Of a DNA stretch of 62,000 nt, positions 32,759-43,862 are shown piece by piece. Where the stretch lies: the NCBI GenBank assembly GCA_037447655.1, contig JBBHKE010000516.1, positions 93,322 through 155,321 of the forward strand. Reading direction: 5' to 3'. How positions within the stretch are numbered: position 1 is the stretch's first letter; each line of letters begins with the position of its first letter. The notes under the pieces were generated by a model that saw nothing but the letters and a program-made list of their open reading frames with translations, searched no databases and was not told where the DNA came from. Both the position numbers and the translations under genes were made by a program. The stretch comes from Zygnema cylindricum. Lineage: Eukaryota; Streptophyta; Zygnematophyceae; Zygnematales; Zygnemataceae.

Positions 32759-33480
32759 TTGTTCATTGGCCGACAAAATGGAACGCCCAGTCAGTAAACC
32801 ATTGCAAATAGTCGAACCAATCGTACGGATTCTCACTTTTTTTTTAAATTGCGCTAATTTTTTAAGTTTTTGAAATATTCGTAAAACTCGTAGCTTTCGT
32901 GTACGGATTTCAATGTACCGAAAAAAGTGTACAGAATTTTCAAAACAAGAGCGCGCGCTAAATTCATTAGATAATTAAAGTTAAGAATTTGATGCACATT
33001 CCCATGTTTTTAGGGTAGTCGCGAAAGTTTGTTTTCACATATTTGACGCTTGAACATGTGAGAACAAGTTAGCTCGATTTTCCCTCGTCTTTATGACTTA
33101 GAATCAAATCTAAATACGCTTTTTTGTGCGACACACTCAATTTCCCGTGTCGACGCCATTACCTGACACTTATTTTGTACGCCTGTACAAAATAATGAGC
33201 AAATAATGAGCAGTTCTAGTATCGACTGACACATTTCGTACATTACATTATTATGCGATGCGAGGCCAGCGGAAGCCGCGAGAAAATCTTTGGCGGAAGA
33301 TATAATAAAAAACCTGGTACTTTTATTCATGAGCACATACCCTAAGTTGTAGTAGTACTTTGGATTAAATGTTTTTTATTTTTTATTTTATTATGATGTT
33401 AAAGACGGTCAACACATTTTATAATTTTTGCATTTGTTCCGTGCGCATATATCATTATTTTTTCGACATTTTATGCTTGT
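32759..33480. other. Unannotated spacer
   Basis: No coding support and no repeat with a partner in this window, apart from a 10-base AATAATGAGC duplication near 33190. Confidence 0.4.
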
Positions 33481-33698
33481 GTTTAAAACGCTTGGTACCT
33501 CTATGGTAGAATTACATTGCTTTACTTCAGACACAACACGGTGATTCCTTTATAGTATTAAAAAATTATTAGTGTAAATAAAAAAATAGTGTTATTAACG
33601 TTAAATTGGGTTTTCTGACCTTGTGCCAACAAACATAACTCTAATTTAGGTGTATTTTTCCCATAGTGTAGCCGATAGAGGTACCAAGCGTTCTAAAC
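33481..33698. mobile_element. MITE with 24-bp inverted ends, 218 bp
   Basis: GTTTAAAACGCTTGGTACCT continues to CTAT at 33504 and is inverted at 33675-33698 with one mismatch. The interior holds TAGTGTTATTAACG and CTCTAATTTAGGTGT words seen in other MITEs here. No clear target duplication. Confidence 0.65.
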
Positions 33699-34129
33699 GC
33701 ACGCATGAAACAAAATAAAATTCGTACATGATAAGAAAACGGACCCGCGTAAAAATATCGATAAAACTAAAGGAAAATATGCGCGTCGTCACGCGTAACT
33801 AAATCAAGCCACACTATTTTAGATTCGTTATTAGATATCAATTTCGGAGTAAGTTAAAAGCCAACATGTGCTCTCAGAGTGGAGCTCACACAAAGTGAGA
33901 AACTGTTTGCGCGCAACACTTTTATTTACATGTGGTTGCCGCAATTTTGTTACCGTAAACCTTGGCCGGCCTTGTGAATTGTTTAGGACGGCCGACGTTC
34001 GCAAGTATGGCACCTTTTTAACCGGTTGTTACAATGTTTCACAAGTCAAAGTTGTTGGACGGATTGACGGTCAATATCTAAACTCAACGCTACTTAACTT
34101 GTACTAGTCTGTACCTAAATTTTTTTGTA
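33699..34129. other. Unannotated spacer
   Basis: No gene recognised. Short overlapping frames on both strands carry no domain. Confidence 0.4.
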
Positions 34130-34420
34130 CCTATTTATACAAAAGGTCACATGGAGAGAGGCGCCTTCAAAATTACTAAGTCCCTTAACCTCTACTCGCA
34201 GCAACCTATTACTAAACCCATGACCAATGAGAGAACTGTACAATACAAAAAGGTACAATGGCAGATGTACTTTTGTACGACCATTGTACGACATGGCTTT
34301 TTAGTTGACATTTGTCAGACTATGAGCCATGGTTCCTCCGCCCGTCTTCTCCGGTGTCCAACTATGATGCCACGTAGCATTGCGTGACATTGTCTGATTG
34401 TAGGAAGTTTGATCTTCTTT
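34130..34420 (-). repeat. LTR-like dispersed repeat (copy 2)
   Basis: Shares CCAATGAGAGAACTGTACAA-like, GTACGACATGGC and TTTGTCAGACTATG-like blocks with 52650-52780, and a diverged inverted match to 29990-30110. It lies downstream of the copia element at 34560-39356 but is not that element's LTR, which has a different start. Confidence 0.5.
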
Positions 34421-34559
34421 ATGAACTATACACGTCTGGACATAGCGGCAGCTTTAGAAGATCTTAGTAGAAATCTACATAACCTTAGGAAGAGAGATTA
34501 GGAGGCAGCCAAGAAAGAATGAGATATCTTGTGGAAACGAGGAAATTATGGTTGAATCT

Positions 34560-34977
34560 CGGAGGGGAGAATACTGACATCACCACTAGGAGTGATGCCT
34601 GTTAGAGGGAGAAGATTGGAAACTAGGGTCCGAAGCCAAATAGCTTCCTTGGCGGCGTGGCAAGCGGCCATATATTACGCCTCAGTGCTTGAGCATGCCG
34701 TGGTAGGTTGCTTTCTGCATGACCAAGAGATAAGACCATTGCCCAAAAAGAAGCACGAGCCAGTGGTGGAACGGCGGGAAAGCTCATCTTGTGCCCAATT
34801 TGAATCAACAAAACCCGTAAGAGCACAGGAGCCAGAGGAAGAATATGTGAGACAAAGAGTTTTAGTGCCTTGTAGATAACGAAAGACACGTTTGGCTGCG
34901 GCAAGATGATCAAGAGAAGGACGTTGAAGGAATTGACTAAGTTTAGTGACACCTGTGGCAATGTCAAGGCGGGTGGC
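34560..34977 (-). pseudogene. Copia copy 1 RNase H
   Basis: Starts immediately after an in-frame TAG that follows MYAM. It reads ATRLDIATGVTKLSQFL, AAAKRVFRYLQGT, GFVDSNWAQDELSRRSTTG, LISWSCRKQPTTACSSTEA, then a TAA in place of the usual Glu codon, then YMAACHAAKEAIWLRTL. The Asp-Glu-Asp core is otherwise recognisable (VDSNW, STEA). Confidence 0.85.
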
Positions 34978-35862
34978 CTACATGGCGTACATAAGGGCCC
35001 CAACCATCGAGCGGTAAGTGGCATGGAGGGAGGGGGAGAGAAGAGAGTCAGTGGAAGGGAGGAGAGGGGCATTGGCATCTAAAGGAGTGGAAAGGGAGGA
35101 GCACTCTGCCATGCCAAAGCGTTCCAAAAGATCAGAGATAAAGGTCTCATGAGAGAGAGAGAGGGTGCGAGTCGAGCGATTACGAGAAACATGAATTCCC
35201 AAATAATAAGTGAGCTCACCCAGATCGGCCTTCTCAAAATGGTTATGAAGGAGAGATTTGACAGTGGGGATGTCAGAGAGGGAAGGACCAACAAGAAGGA
35301 GATCTTCAACAAAGATGGCAACAATGATCAATGAGGTGCCAAAGCCACGAGAGTAAATGATAAAATATGAATCAATTCGGGTAAATCTTTCTTTCCGCAT
35401 AATGGCATCTATGGTATGGTTCCAGACACGCGGGGATTGCTTTAATCCATAGATTGTTTCGATGAGATGGCAAACCAAATATTCAAATCCAAGGGAAATA
35501 TAGCCTTCAAGCTGATGCATGTAAATGTCCTTGGACAAGATCCCATTTAAGAAGGCATTTTTAACATCCATCTGATGAACATGGAAATCATGTTCAGCAG
35601 CTAAAGCAAGTAAAGTGCGGATAGATGTCAACCGGGCAACAGGAGCACCAGTGAAATCTATACCTTCGATTTGGGAAAAGCCTTTCGCCACCAAGCGAGC
35701 TTTGTATTTTTCCATGGATCCATCCGCTTTTTGTTTTACACGGAAGACCCATTTCGAACCGATTGCCTTTCTTCCAGGGGGGAAGGGGAACAAGATTCCA
35801 TGTTTTGTTGGAAAGTAAGGCATTGAATTCAGCATCAGCGACAATTTTCCAAAGGGAGGCAT
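34978..35862 (-). pseudogene. Copia copy 1 reverse transcriptase
   Basis: WVFRVKQKADGSMEKYKARL, then VAKGFSQIEGIDFTGAPVAR (a short deletion where DETFSPV is usual), HQMDVKNAFLNG, YGLKQSPRVWN, and DLGELTYYLGI. The active-site YVDD has become FVED, so a catalytic Asp is lost. The N-terminal part overlaps the frame ending at 35594 through a frameshift near 35800. Confidence 0.9.
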
Positions 35863-36790
35863 CAGGTCGTTTTAGGGCAGCTTTGAGAGAGAGAGGGGCT
35901 GAAATAAGAGAGGCAGAGGCCCCAGCCGAGTAAGGGTAAGCTAGAGAGACGTGGCCTATGGAAGTAATAAGCCAAGAGGGGGGAACTCTAGAGCGTGCGG
36001 GGTTTCGGCAAGGTAAAGGAGAGGGGTCAGGAAGAGGGGAAGGTTTAGGATTGGGAAGTGAAGGCTCAAGAGGAGCAAAAGGCCCAAGAAGAGGTGAGTG
36101 GGAAAAAAATGTGGGATAAAGTTTGTCAAAAAGAGGATCATCTTGGGAAAGAGGGGGAGAGGAGGAAGTTTTTTTAAAATTTGTGACAGGATGAAGAGGA
36201 AGGGCAGCTGAGTGGCTGGCAGGAGTGATGGGAGCAGCCGGGAAAACAATGGGGGTAGGAGAAGATGGAGGAGGAGGGGGAATTGAAGATGATGAGGGGG
36301 AAAATATGGGAGGAGTAAGAGGAGAGGGGTGGGAAGGTGTAAGGTAGGTGAATTCAAATGGCTGAAGAGATTGAACGGGAACGTTTGAGGGAAGAGGGTT
36401 ATAGAGGGTGAGGGAAGGAAAATCGGATAATGTGGGAAGAGGGGAAGGGAAGGGCATACGAGACAAGGTTTGGAAAAGTGGCTTATCGTTGAAAATTACT
36501 TCTCTGGTGGTGATGACACGATGCTGAGAAGGACTCCAGATGCGATACGCTTTGGAATTTGGAGCGTACCCAACGAAAATGCCACGAAATGCGCGAGCGC
36601 CCAATTTGCCGTCCGATTGGAGGAGGTCTTTATACCACGCTTCACAACCAAAGATTCTAAGGTGACGTATATCTGGTTTGACAGAGGACCATGCTTCCAT
36701 TGGAGTAGATTTTGGTAAAGCGTTAGTGGGACAAATATTGCGTAAGTAATTTGCGCAAACGACAGCCTCTGCCCAAAATTCATAAGGCAA
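35863..36790 (-). pseudogene. Copia copy 1 integrase C-terminal part and Pro-rich linker
   Basis: LPYEFWAEAVVCANYLRN and ALPKSTPMEAW are the conserved tail of copia integrase, followed by LRIFGCEAWYKDL and GIFVGYAPNSKAYRIW. A long Pro/Ser-rich linker leads to KRPDASLWKIVADAEFNALL, the start of the reverse transcriptase region. The catalytic part is in another frame, joined across a 1-base loss near 36800. Confidence 0.85.
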
Positions 36791-37403
36791 ATTGGCAAAT
36801 ACAGCATAGAGCGTGACATATCATGTAATGTTCGATTGTACCTTTCTGCAATGCCGTTTTGTTGTGGCGTTCGAGGCGCCGTTAAATGACGCGAGATTCC
36901 ATGTTGCATGAGAAATTCAGAAAATTGGTTGGACAAAAATTCGCCACCGTTGTCATTGCGCAAGACCTTGATTCGTTTGTTGTGAAAATTTTTTGCCAAC
37001 GCCTTAAATTCCTGAAATCGGGCTAAAGCGTCAAATTTATGACAGATTGGATACACGTGTGAAAAACGAGTGGCGTGGTCAATGAAAGAGACAAAATAAA
37101 GGGATCCACTGTAGCTACGCGTGCGCATGGGTCCACACACGTCCGTATGTACAAGTGCAAGTGGTTCAGTGATGCGGTAGTGCTAGCGGGAAATGAGTGA
37201 CGCGACATTTTTCCTTGCACGCAACCGTGACAAAAATCCAAAGATTTGTTAGAGAATGAATTTAGTCCAATTACAAGATTTGGCAAAGTACTCAAACTTT
37301 CGCTATTTAAATGACCATATCTTAAATGCCAAAGTGGAAAACTTTCGACGCTAACACTTAAAGCAAATATCTTTGGCGTACTATAGAATTGTAGGACGTA
37401 CAT
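36791..37403 (-). pseudogene. Copia copy 1 integrase zinc and catalytic region
   Basis: HLRYGHLNSESLS and FCHGCVQGKMSRH give the HHCC zinc-binding part. After a frameshift near 37190 come HTDVCGPMRTRSYSG, VSFIDHATRFSHVYPI and VLRNDNGGEFLS, then TAPRTPQQNGIAERYNRTL. The D, D and E of the catalytic triad are all retained. The frame is lost again near 36800. Confidence 0.88.
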
Positions 37404-37470
37404 AGAATCTCTTGCTACGCCACAACCTACAGTACTATTGTTTTTTCTATCAAAAAACGTTACTCTATCA

Positions 37471-37947
37471 TTATTTAATTTTAGCTTTTAAGTTGTCAGA
37501 AGTGGCGACTTTGACAAAAAATAAATTTCTAGCTAGACCAGGAACGAAGAGTACGTTCCGAAAATGAATAGACACATTAGGGACGTTGACGTTGCCAGAA
37601 TGAGTAGCCAACAGAATGCGGTCGTCGCCTAAACGGATCTGCATAGGAGATGATAGAGGAGAAAGGTGAGTGAACCAATCAGATCTTTGTGAAAGGTGGT
37701 GACTAGCACCACTATCTATTAGCCAATCGACAGGGGTTTGAGATAGAAAAGCATACCCTTGTGGAAATTGAGTATCCGGAGTGACAGAATTTGGGATATG
37801 ATGGGCAACATTGCCATATCCAAATTCTGGTGAGGGAGGGAGGACAAAAAGGGAAGCTACTGGAGTGGGATAATTAGAGGGAAAATGTGGGGAGAAAGCA
37901 GTTGACCAAGGGAGGTTAACGGGGTTTGAAGAGGCATATTGCGCCAC
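37471..37947 (-). pseudogene. Copia copy 1 protease
   Basis: DWLIDSGASHHLSQ holds the catalytic DSG (Asp codon about 37714-37716). VLFVPGLARNLFFV follows, the conserved end of the copia protease. A shift after NLKAKIK separates it from the NDRVTFFDRKNNSTV frame that leads into integrase. The upstream Pro/Tyr-rich region belongs to the end of gag. Confidence 0.88.
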
Positions 37948-38939
37948 GGCGTTAGAAGATTGTGGAAGGGATGGAGAAGGGAATAATAGTAAGGATAAGC
38001 AAAATTTGGAGGGAAAAAAAGCTGTGGAGGGAGTGGAGGGGTGGGAAAAACTAGTGGGTTGGCATAGGTAGCCTTGGCATTCTCTCCAGTTTTAGGGGGA
38101 TTGGAAGCCTCGGCTGCTTTTCGCCTCGCCAATTTTCGACAATCTTCGACAGAATGTCCTTTTGTTTTGCAGTAAGCGCAAAACAAACGCTGCACCCCCC
38201 CAGAGTTAGTGTTTTGATTTTCAGCAATAAAGGCATTTGCATGAGAGAGATTTGGAGCAAAAAAAGAGAGAAGTTTTGTCTCTTCATGCAAAAGTTTGCT
38301 ACAAAGGGAGTGAAAGGGAATGGATTGGTCCAGATTGTCAAACGAGGAAATGAAAGGGGAAAAGGTTTCAGGGAGTTCTCCCAAAAGGGTTGAAGAGAGG
38401 TCCTCGTCGGAAAGATGCACGCCTATCATGGTGCATTTTCCGGCTAACAATTCGACTATGCTAATCCAATCCTGTATAGATTCCGACGGTTTTTTCATGG
38501 AGTTAAAAAACACTCGTTTTTGAATTTGGCGAGTGGCCCATCCGGTTTGAATGTAAGCTGCTTGAAGACGACTCTAAGCCTCGGCGGAAGAGGAGGCGCC
38601 GCGAATAAGACGAGTGCGCTCGGTAGTAAGTGACATCACTAGACGAGCGCGCGCATCCTCATCATTTTGTTTCCATGTAGCTATTGCCAACTCTTTTGTA
38701 GTTTTTTCAACTGGTGTATCAGTAAAGGAAAGGATAGGAGGTTTTGAAATTCCTATAAAATGGTCCCAAATCTTCTCGTGTTTGAAAAAATGTATGGCTG
38801 AAAATGACAAATCATAAAAGTTTTGGCCATCAAACTTCTGGATACTATTAGAAGTGGCATGGCTAGGCCCATAACCTATTAGAGGTGGATTGGTATGGCT
38901 AGGCCCATAACCTTTTAGAGGTGGATTGGCAAAAATCAT
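37857..38939 (-). pseudogene. Copia copy 1 gag
   Basis: Likely start ATG at 38937-38939. The N-terminal part includes IQKFDGQNFYDLSFSAIHFF and TTERTRLIRGASSSAEA, then a TAG near 38574 where copy 2 has Trp. It continues with a retroelement gag core (DEDLSSTLLGELPETFSPFI) and one CCHC knuckle, CAYCKTKGHSVEDC (38139-38178). A 30-bp duplication near 38860-38930 repeats the NPPLxGYGPSH segment that is single in copy 2. Confidence 0.85.
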
Positions 38940-39025
38940 GAAATTGTACACAAGAGAAGGATCAATACATTGGAGTGAGGAATTGATTTGTATTTGGGAT
39001 GATTTCATTAAGCGAGAAGAGTCAC

Positions 39026-39356
39026 TTATATACAAAATATACAATTGCTAATTACTATGGAGTCTAAGCGCTCTACGGTGCGCTGTAACAAAAAGGATCA
39101 TAGTCTAGATTCTAATAAATGTATGTAGGACAAAAAGGAAGACTGGACCGTCGCACAAAGGACTGGACCGATGGTCATACGTAAGCAAAGACTAGACCGA
39201 CGTATGTAATAAAAGGTACACAAGACTGGACCGACGTTTGGAAGTACAGACAGAACCAAAAGTGAGTCGTCCGGATAAGACGGTCAACAAGACTTGACCG
39301 ACGTAAGAAAAGTACGGACAGGACAAAAATAAACTGACGCGAAATGTCCATTAACA
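39026..39356 (-). repeat. Copia copy 1 5' LTR (U3 to TATA box)
   Basis: Starts TGTTAATGGACATTT at 39356. The U3 region repeats a GACTGGACCGACGT-like word about five times. A TATA box (TTGTATATAAGTGAC on the minus strand) lies at 39026-39033. The R/U5 end and the primer site could not be placed; the leader seems to run to the gag ATG at 38939. Confidence 0.7.
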
Positions 39357-39984
39357 TCTCTCTCTCTTTATTTCTTTTTTTAGTCTAGAACCTCTTTTCT
39401 TTTAAACACCAACAGATGCCATTTACCCCATTGGATAGTAAAAACCGGCAAGTTCGTTTTCTTTGAGGAACCAATCGAGGCCTTTCATCTAAGCTTGAAT
39501 ACTGAAAACTGCATGCTTCTCTGATTGGCCATTTTTTGTTTAACTACAGTACGTTTATTTATGTTTTTTTTTCTAATTCTCATAAATCAGTCCAAAAGTG
39601 TGAAACAAGCTGGAAACGTATACTAGTACGAAATTATTACGATAACATGGGAGATTAAAATACGAGTTTAGTATGGGGTAACCGCATATATGGTTAAAAC
39701 ACAAAACGGTTACGGCCATTTGAGAAAGCCTTCGGCTTATATTTCTTCCGAATCTATATTGACGTCATCACAGGGATAATAGCATACAAAAACTCTTCAT
39801 CCGTACAACAAGAAGGCAAAAAAAAACCGCAAAATGAAATCTGCTGCCCGAAACTAAAGATAGTAAGTATCCTATATTTGATCTAGCAATGAATTTTTCA
39901 ATATAATTATATAATAGCCATCATATCCCTCACATCCGCCATAAGAAACAACTTTGGCTGCGCCTTTTCAATGATTCTTCAACA
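39357..39984. other. Spacer between copia copies; no gene
   Basis: Begins with a TCTCTCTCTCTTTATTTC pyrimidine run next to the copy 1 LTR. Remainder unrecognised. Confidence 0.45.
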
Positions 39985-40234
39985 AGGATGGTAGCCAAGC
40001 CATGGATTATCTCTCCTTGTGTTCTTTGCTAAAGGATAGTAGCCATGGATTATCTCTCCTTTTGTTCTTTGCTAAAGGATGGTAGCCATGGATTATCTCT
40101 CCTTTTGTTCTTTGCTAAAATATAGTAGCCATGGATTATCTCTCCTTTTGTTCTTTGCTAAAGGATGGTAGCTATGGATTATCTCTCCTTTGGATCTTTG
40201 CTATTGGATAGTAGCCATGGATTATCTCTCCTTT
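39985..40234. repeat. 46-bp minisatellite, about 5-6 units
   Basis: Unit reads GATAGTAGCCATGGATTATC followed by TCTCCTTTTGTTCTTTGCTAAA-like sequence; the later units drift. The last unit stops at CTCTCCTTT at 40234, directly fused to the truncated copia copy 2. Confidence 0.9.
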
Positions 40235-41801
40235 AGCGACAATTTTCCAAAGGGAGGCATCAGGTCGTTTTAGGGCAGCTTTGAGAGAGAGAGGGGCTGA
40301 AATAAGAGAGGCAGAGGCCCCAGCCGAGTAAGGGTAAGCTAGAGAGACGTGGCCTATGGAAGTAATAAGCCAAGAGGGGGGAACTCTAGAGCGTGCGGGG
40401 TTTCGGCAAGGTAAAGGAGAGGGGTCAGGAAGAGGGGAAGGTTTAGGATTGGGAAGTGAAGGCTCAAGAGGAGCAAAAGGCCCAAGAAGAGGTGAGTGGG
40501 AAAAAAATGTGGGATAAAGTTTGTCAAAAAGAGGATCATCTTGGGAAAGAGGGGGAGAGGAGGAAGTTTTTTTAAAATTTGTGACAGGATGAAGAGGAAG
40601 GGCAGCTGAGTGGCTGGCAGGAGTGATGGGAGCAGCCGGGAAAACAATGGGGGTAGGAGAAGATGGAGGAGGAGGGGGAATTGAAGATGATGAGGGGGGA
40701 AATATGGGAGGAGTAAGAGGAGAGGGGTGGGAAGGTGTAAGGTAGGTGAATTCAAATGGCTGAAGAGATTGAACGGGAACGTTTGAGGGAAGAGGGTTAT
40801 AGAGGGTGAGGGAAGGAAAATCGGATAATGTGGGAAGAGGGGAAGGGAAGGGCATACGAGACAAGGTTTGGAAAAGTGGCTTATCGTTGAAAATTACTTC
40901 TCTGGTGGTGATGACACGATGCTGAGAAGGACTCCAGATGCGATACGCTTTGGAATTTGGAGCGTACCCAACGAAAATGCCACGAAATGCGCGAGCGCCC
41001 AATTTGCCGTCCGATTGGAGGAGGTCTTTATACCACGCTTCACAACCAAAGATTCTAAGGTGACTTATATCTGGTTTGACAAAGGACCATGCTTCCATTG
41101 GAGTAGATTTTGGTAAAGCGTTAGTGGGACAAATATTGCGTAAGTAATTTGCGCAAACGACAGCCTCTGCCCAAAATTCATAAGGCAAATTGGCAAATAC
41201 AGCATAGAGCGTGACATATCATGTAATGTTCGATTGTACCTTTCTGCAATGCCGTTTTGTTGTGGCGTTCGAGGCGCTGTTAAATGACGCGAGATTCCAT
41301 GTTGCATGAGAAATTCAGAAAATTGGTTGGACAAAAATTCGCCACCGTTGTCATTGCGCAAGACCTTGATTCGTTTGTTGTGAAAATTTTTTGCCAACGC
41401 CTTAAATTCCTGAAATCGGGCTAAAGCGTCAAATTTATGACAGATTGGATACACGTGTGAAAAACGAGTGGCGTGGTCAATGAAAGAGACAAAATAAAGG
41501 GATCCACTGTAGCTACGCGTGCGCATGGGTCCACACACGTCCGTATGTACAAGTGCAAGTGGTTCAGTGATGCGGTAGTGCTAGCGGGAAATGAGTGACG
41601 CGACATTTTTCCTTGCACGCAACCGTGACAAAAATCCAAAGATTTGTTAGAGAATGAATTTAGTCCAATTACAAGATTTGGCAAAGTACTCAAACTTTCG
41701 CTATTTAAATGACCATATCTTAAATGCCAAAGTGGAAAACTTTCGACGCTAACACTTAAAGCAAATATCTTTGGCGTACTATAGAATTGTAGGACGTACA
41801 T
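40235..41801 (-). pseudogene. Copia copy 2 integrase and linker
   Basis: Same blocks as copy 1: HLRYGHLNSES, FCHGCVQGK, HTDVCGPMRTRSYSG, VLRNDNGGEF, PQQNGIAERYNRTL, LPYEFWAEAVVCANYLRN, GIFVGYAP and the Pro/Ser-rich linker. Frame breaks near 41590 and 41200 are at the same bases as in copy 1. The catalytic D, D, E residues remain. Confidence 0.87.
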
Positions 41802-41868
41802 AGAATCTCTTGCTACGCCACAACCTACAGTACTATTGTTTTTTCTATCAAAAAACGTTACTCTATCA

Positions 41869-43302
41869 TTATTTAATTTTAGCTTTTAAGTTGTCAGAAG
41901 TGGCGACTTTGACAAAAAATAAATTTCTAGCTAGACCAGGAACGAAGAGTACGTTCCGAAAATGAATAGACACATTAGGGACGTTGACGTTGCCAGAATG
42001 AGTAGCCAACAGAATGCGGTCGTCGCCTAAACGGATCTGCATAGGAGATGATAGAGGAGAAAGGTGAGTGAACCAATCAGATCTTTGTGAAAGGTGGTGA
42101 CTAGCACCACTATCTATTAGCCAATCGACAGGGGTTTGAGATAGAAAAGCATACCCTTGTGGAAATTGAGTATCCGGAGTGACAGAATTTGGGATATGAT
42201 GGGCAACATTGCCATATCCAAATTCTGGTGAGGGAGGGAGGACAAAAGGGGAAGGTATTGGAGTGGGATAATTAGAGGGAAAATGTGGGGAGAAAGCGGT
42301 CGACCAAGGGAGGTTAACGGGGTTTGAAGAGGCATAGTACGCTGCGGCGTTAGAAGATTGTGGAAGGGATGGTGAAGGGGAATAATGGTGAGGATAAGGA
42401 AAATTTGGAGGGAAAAAAATGTGTGGAGGGAGTGGGGGGGTGGGAAGAACTGGTGGGTTGACATGGGCAGCGTTGGCATTCCCTCCAGTTTTAGGGGGAT
42501 TGGAAGCCTCGGCTGCTTTCCGCCTCGCCAATTTTCGACAGTCTTCAACAGAATGTCCTTTTGTTTTGCAGTATGCGCAAAACAAACGCTGCACCCCCCC
42601 AGAGTTAGTCTTCTGATTTTCGGCAATAAAGGCATTTGCATGAGAGAGATTTGGAGCAGAAAAAGAGAGAAGTTTTGTCTCTTCATGCAAAAGTTTGCTA
42701 AAAAGTGAGTGAAAGGGAATGGATTGGTCTAGATTGTCAAACGAGGAAATGAAAGGGGAAAAGGTTTCAGGGAGTCCTCCCAAAAGGGTTGAAGAGAGGT
42801 CCTCGTCGGAAAGATGCACGCCTATCATGGTGCATTTTCTGGCCGAGAATTCGACTGTGCTAATCTAATCCTGCATAGATTCTGACGACTTTTTCATGGA
42901 GTTAAAAAACGCTCGTTTTTGAATTCGGCGAGCGGCCCATCCGGTTTGAATGTAAACTGCTTCAAGACCACTCCAAGCCTCGGCGGAAGAGGAGGCGTCG
43001 CGAATAAGACGAGTGCGCTCGGTAGTAAGTGACATCACTAGACGAGCGTGCGCATCCTCATCCTTTTGTTTCCATGTAGCTATTGCCAACTCTTTGGTAG
43101 CTTTTTCTGCTGGTGTATTGGTAGAGGAAAGGATAGGAGGTTTTGAAATTCCTATAAAATGGTCCCAAATCTTCTCGTGTTTGAAAAAATGCATGGCTGA
43201 AAATGACCAATCATAAAAGTTTTGGCCATCAAACTTCTGGATACTATTAGAAGTGGCATGGCTAGGCCCATAACCTATTGGAGGTGGATTGGCGGAAGCC
43301 AT
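41869..43302 (-). pseudogene. Copia copy 2 gag and protease
   Basis: Start ATG at 43300-43302 (MASANPP). It reads IQKFDGQNFYDWSFSAMHFF, SSAEAWSGLEAVYIQTGWA and then a TAG after SESMQD near 42865, where copy 1 has Trp. The CCHC knuckle CAYCKTKGHSVEDC and protease DWLIDSGASHHLSQ are intact and, after the TAG, share one continuous frame from 42828 to 41869. Confidence 0.88.
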
Positions 43303-43388
43303 GAAATTGTACACAAGAGAAAGATCAATGCATTGGAGAGAGGAATCGATCTGTATTTGGGATGATTTCATTAAGTGATAAGAGTCAC

Positions 43389-43862
43389 TTATATACAAAA
43401 TATACAATGCTAATTACTGTGGAGTCTAAGCACTCTACGGTGTGGAGTCTAAGCACTCTACGGTGCGCTGTAACAAAGGGATCCTAGTCTAGATTCTAAC
43501 AAATGTATGTAGGACAAAAGACTGGACCGTCGCCCAAAAGACTAGACCGACGGTCAAAGGACTTCTACGTAAAAAGACTAGTGCGCTGTAACAAAGGGAT
43601 CCTAGTCTAGATTCTAACAAATGTATGTAGGACAAAAGACTGGACCGTCGCCCAAAAGACTGGACCGACGGTCAAAGGACTTCTACGTAAAAAGACTAGA
43701 CCGACGTATGTAACGAAAAAGTACAAATGACTGGACCGACGTATGGAAGTACGGACAGGACCAAAAGTGAGACGTCCGGATAAGACGGTCAACAAGACTT
43801 GACCGACGTAAGAAAAAGTACGGACAAGACAAAAATAAACTGACGCTAAATGTCCCTTAACA
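43389..43862 (-). repeat. Copia copy 2 5' LTR with internal duplication
   Basis: TATA box at 43389-43396. A segment of about 119 bases starting GTGCGCTGTAACAAAGGGAT is present twice in tandem (43462 and 43581), and GTGGAGTCTAAGCACTCTAC is doubled at 43419 and 43440. GACTGGACCGACGT-like words therefore number eight or more. The LTR start is at 43862. Confidence 0.75.

Larger units (their letters stand above)
34560..39356 (-). mobile_element. Ty1/copia retrotransposon, copy 1 (5' LTR to RNase H)
   Basis: Minus-strand order gag, protease, integrase, reverse transcriptase, RNase H, which is the copia order. The 5' LTR begins TGTTAATGGACATTT at 39356. No matching 3' LTR is found left of 34560. 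Sequence from 35837 to 39356 is nearly identical to 40235-43862 at an offset of 4398 bases, which narrows upstream because of indels. It shares three frameshifts with that copy and has private TAG stops. Inactive. Confidence 0.92.
40235..43862 (-). mobile_element. Ty1/copia retrotransposon, copy 2 (5' LTR to linker), truncated
   Basis: Near-identical to 35837-39356 over its whole length. The 5' LTR starts TGTTAAGGGACATTT at 43862 and the flanks beyond that point differ between the copies. It lacks reverse transcriptase and RNase H: sequence stops after KRPDASLWKIVA, replaced by the minisatellite. It carries the same frameshifts as copy 1. Confidence 0.92.

Noticed and set aside
35837-43862. 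The two copia copies as the two halves of one complete element or as a simple tandem duplication
   Set aside because: Both have their own 5' LTR start with different flanks, and the 40235 end is cut at a minisatellite, so neither model fits simply.
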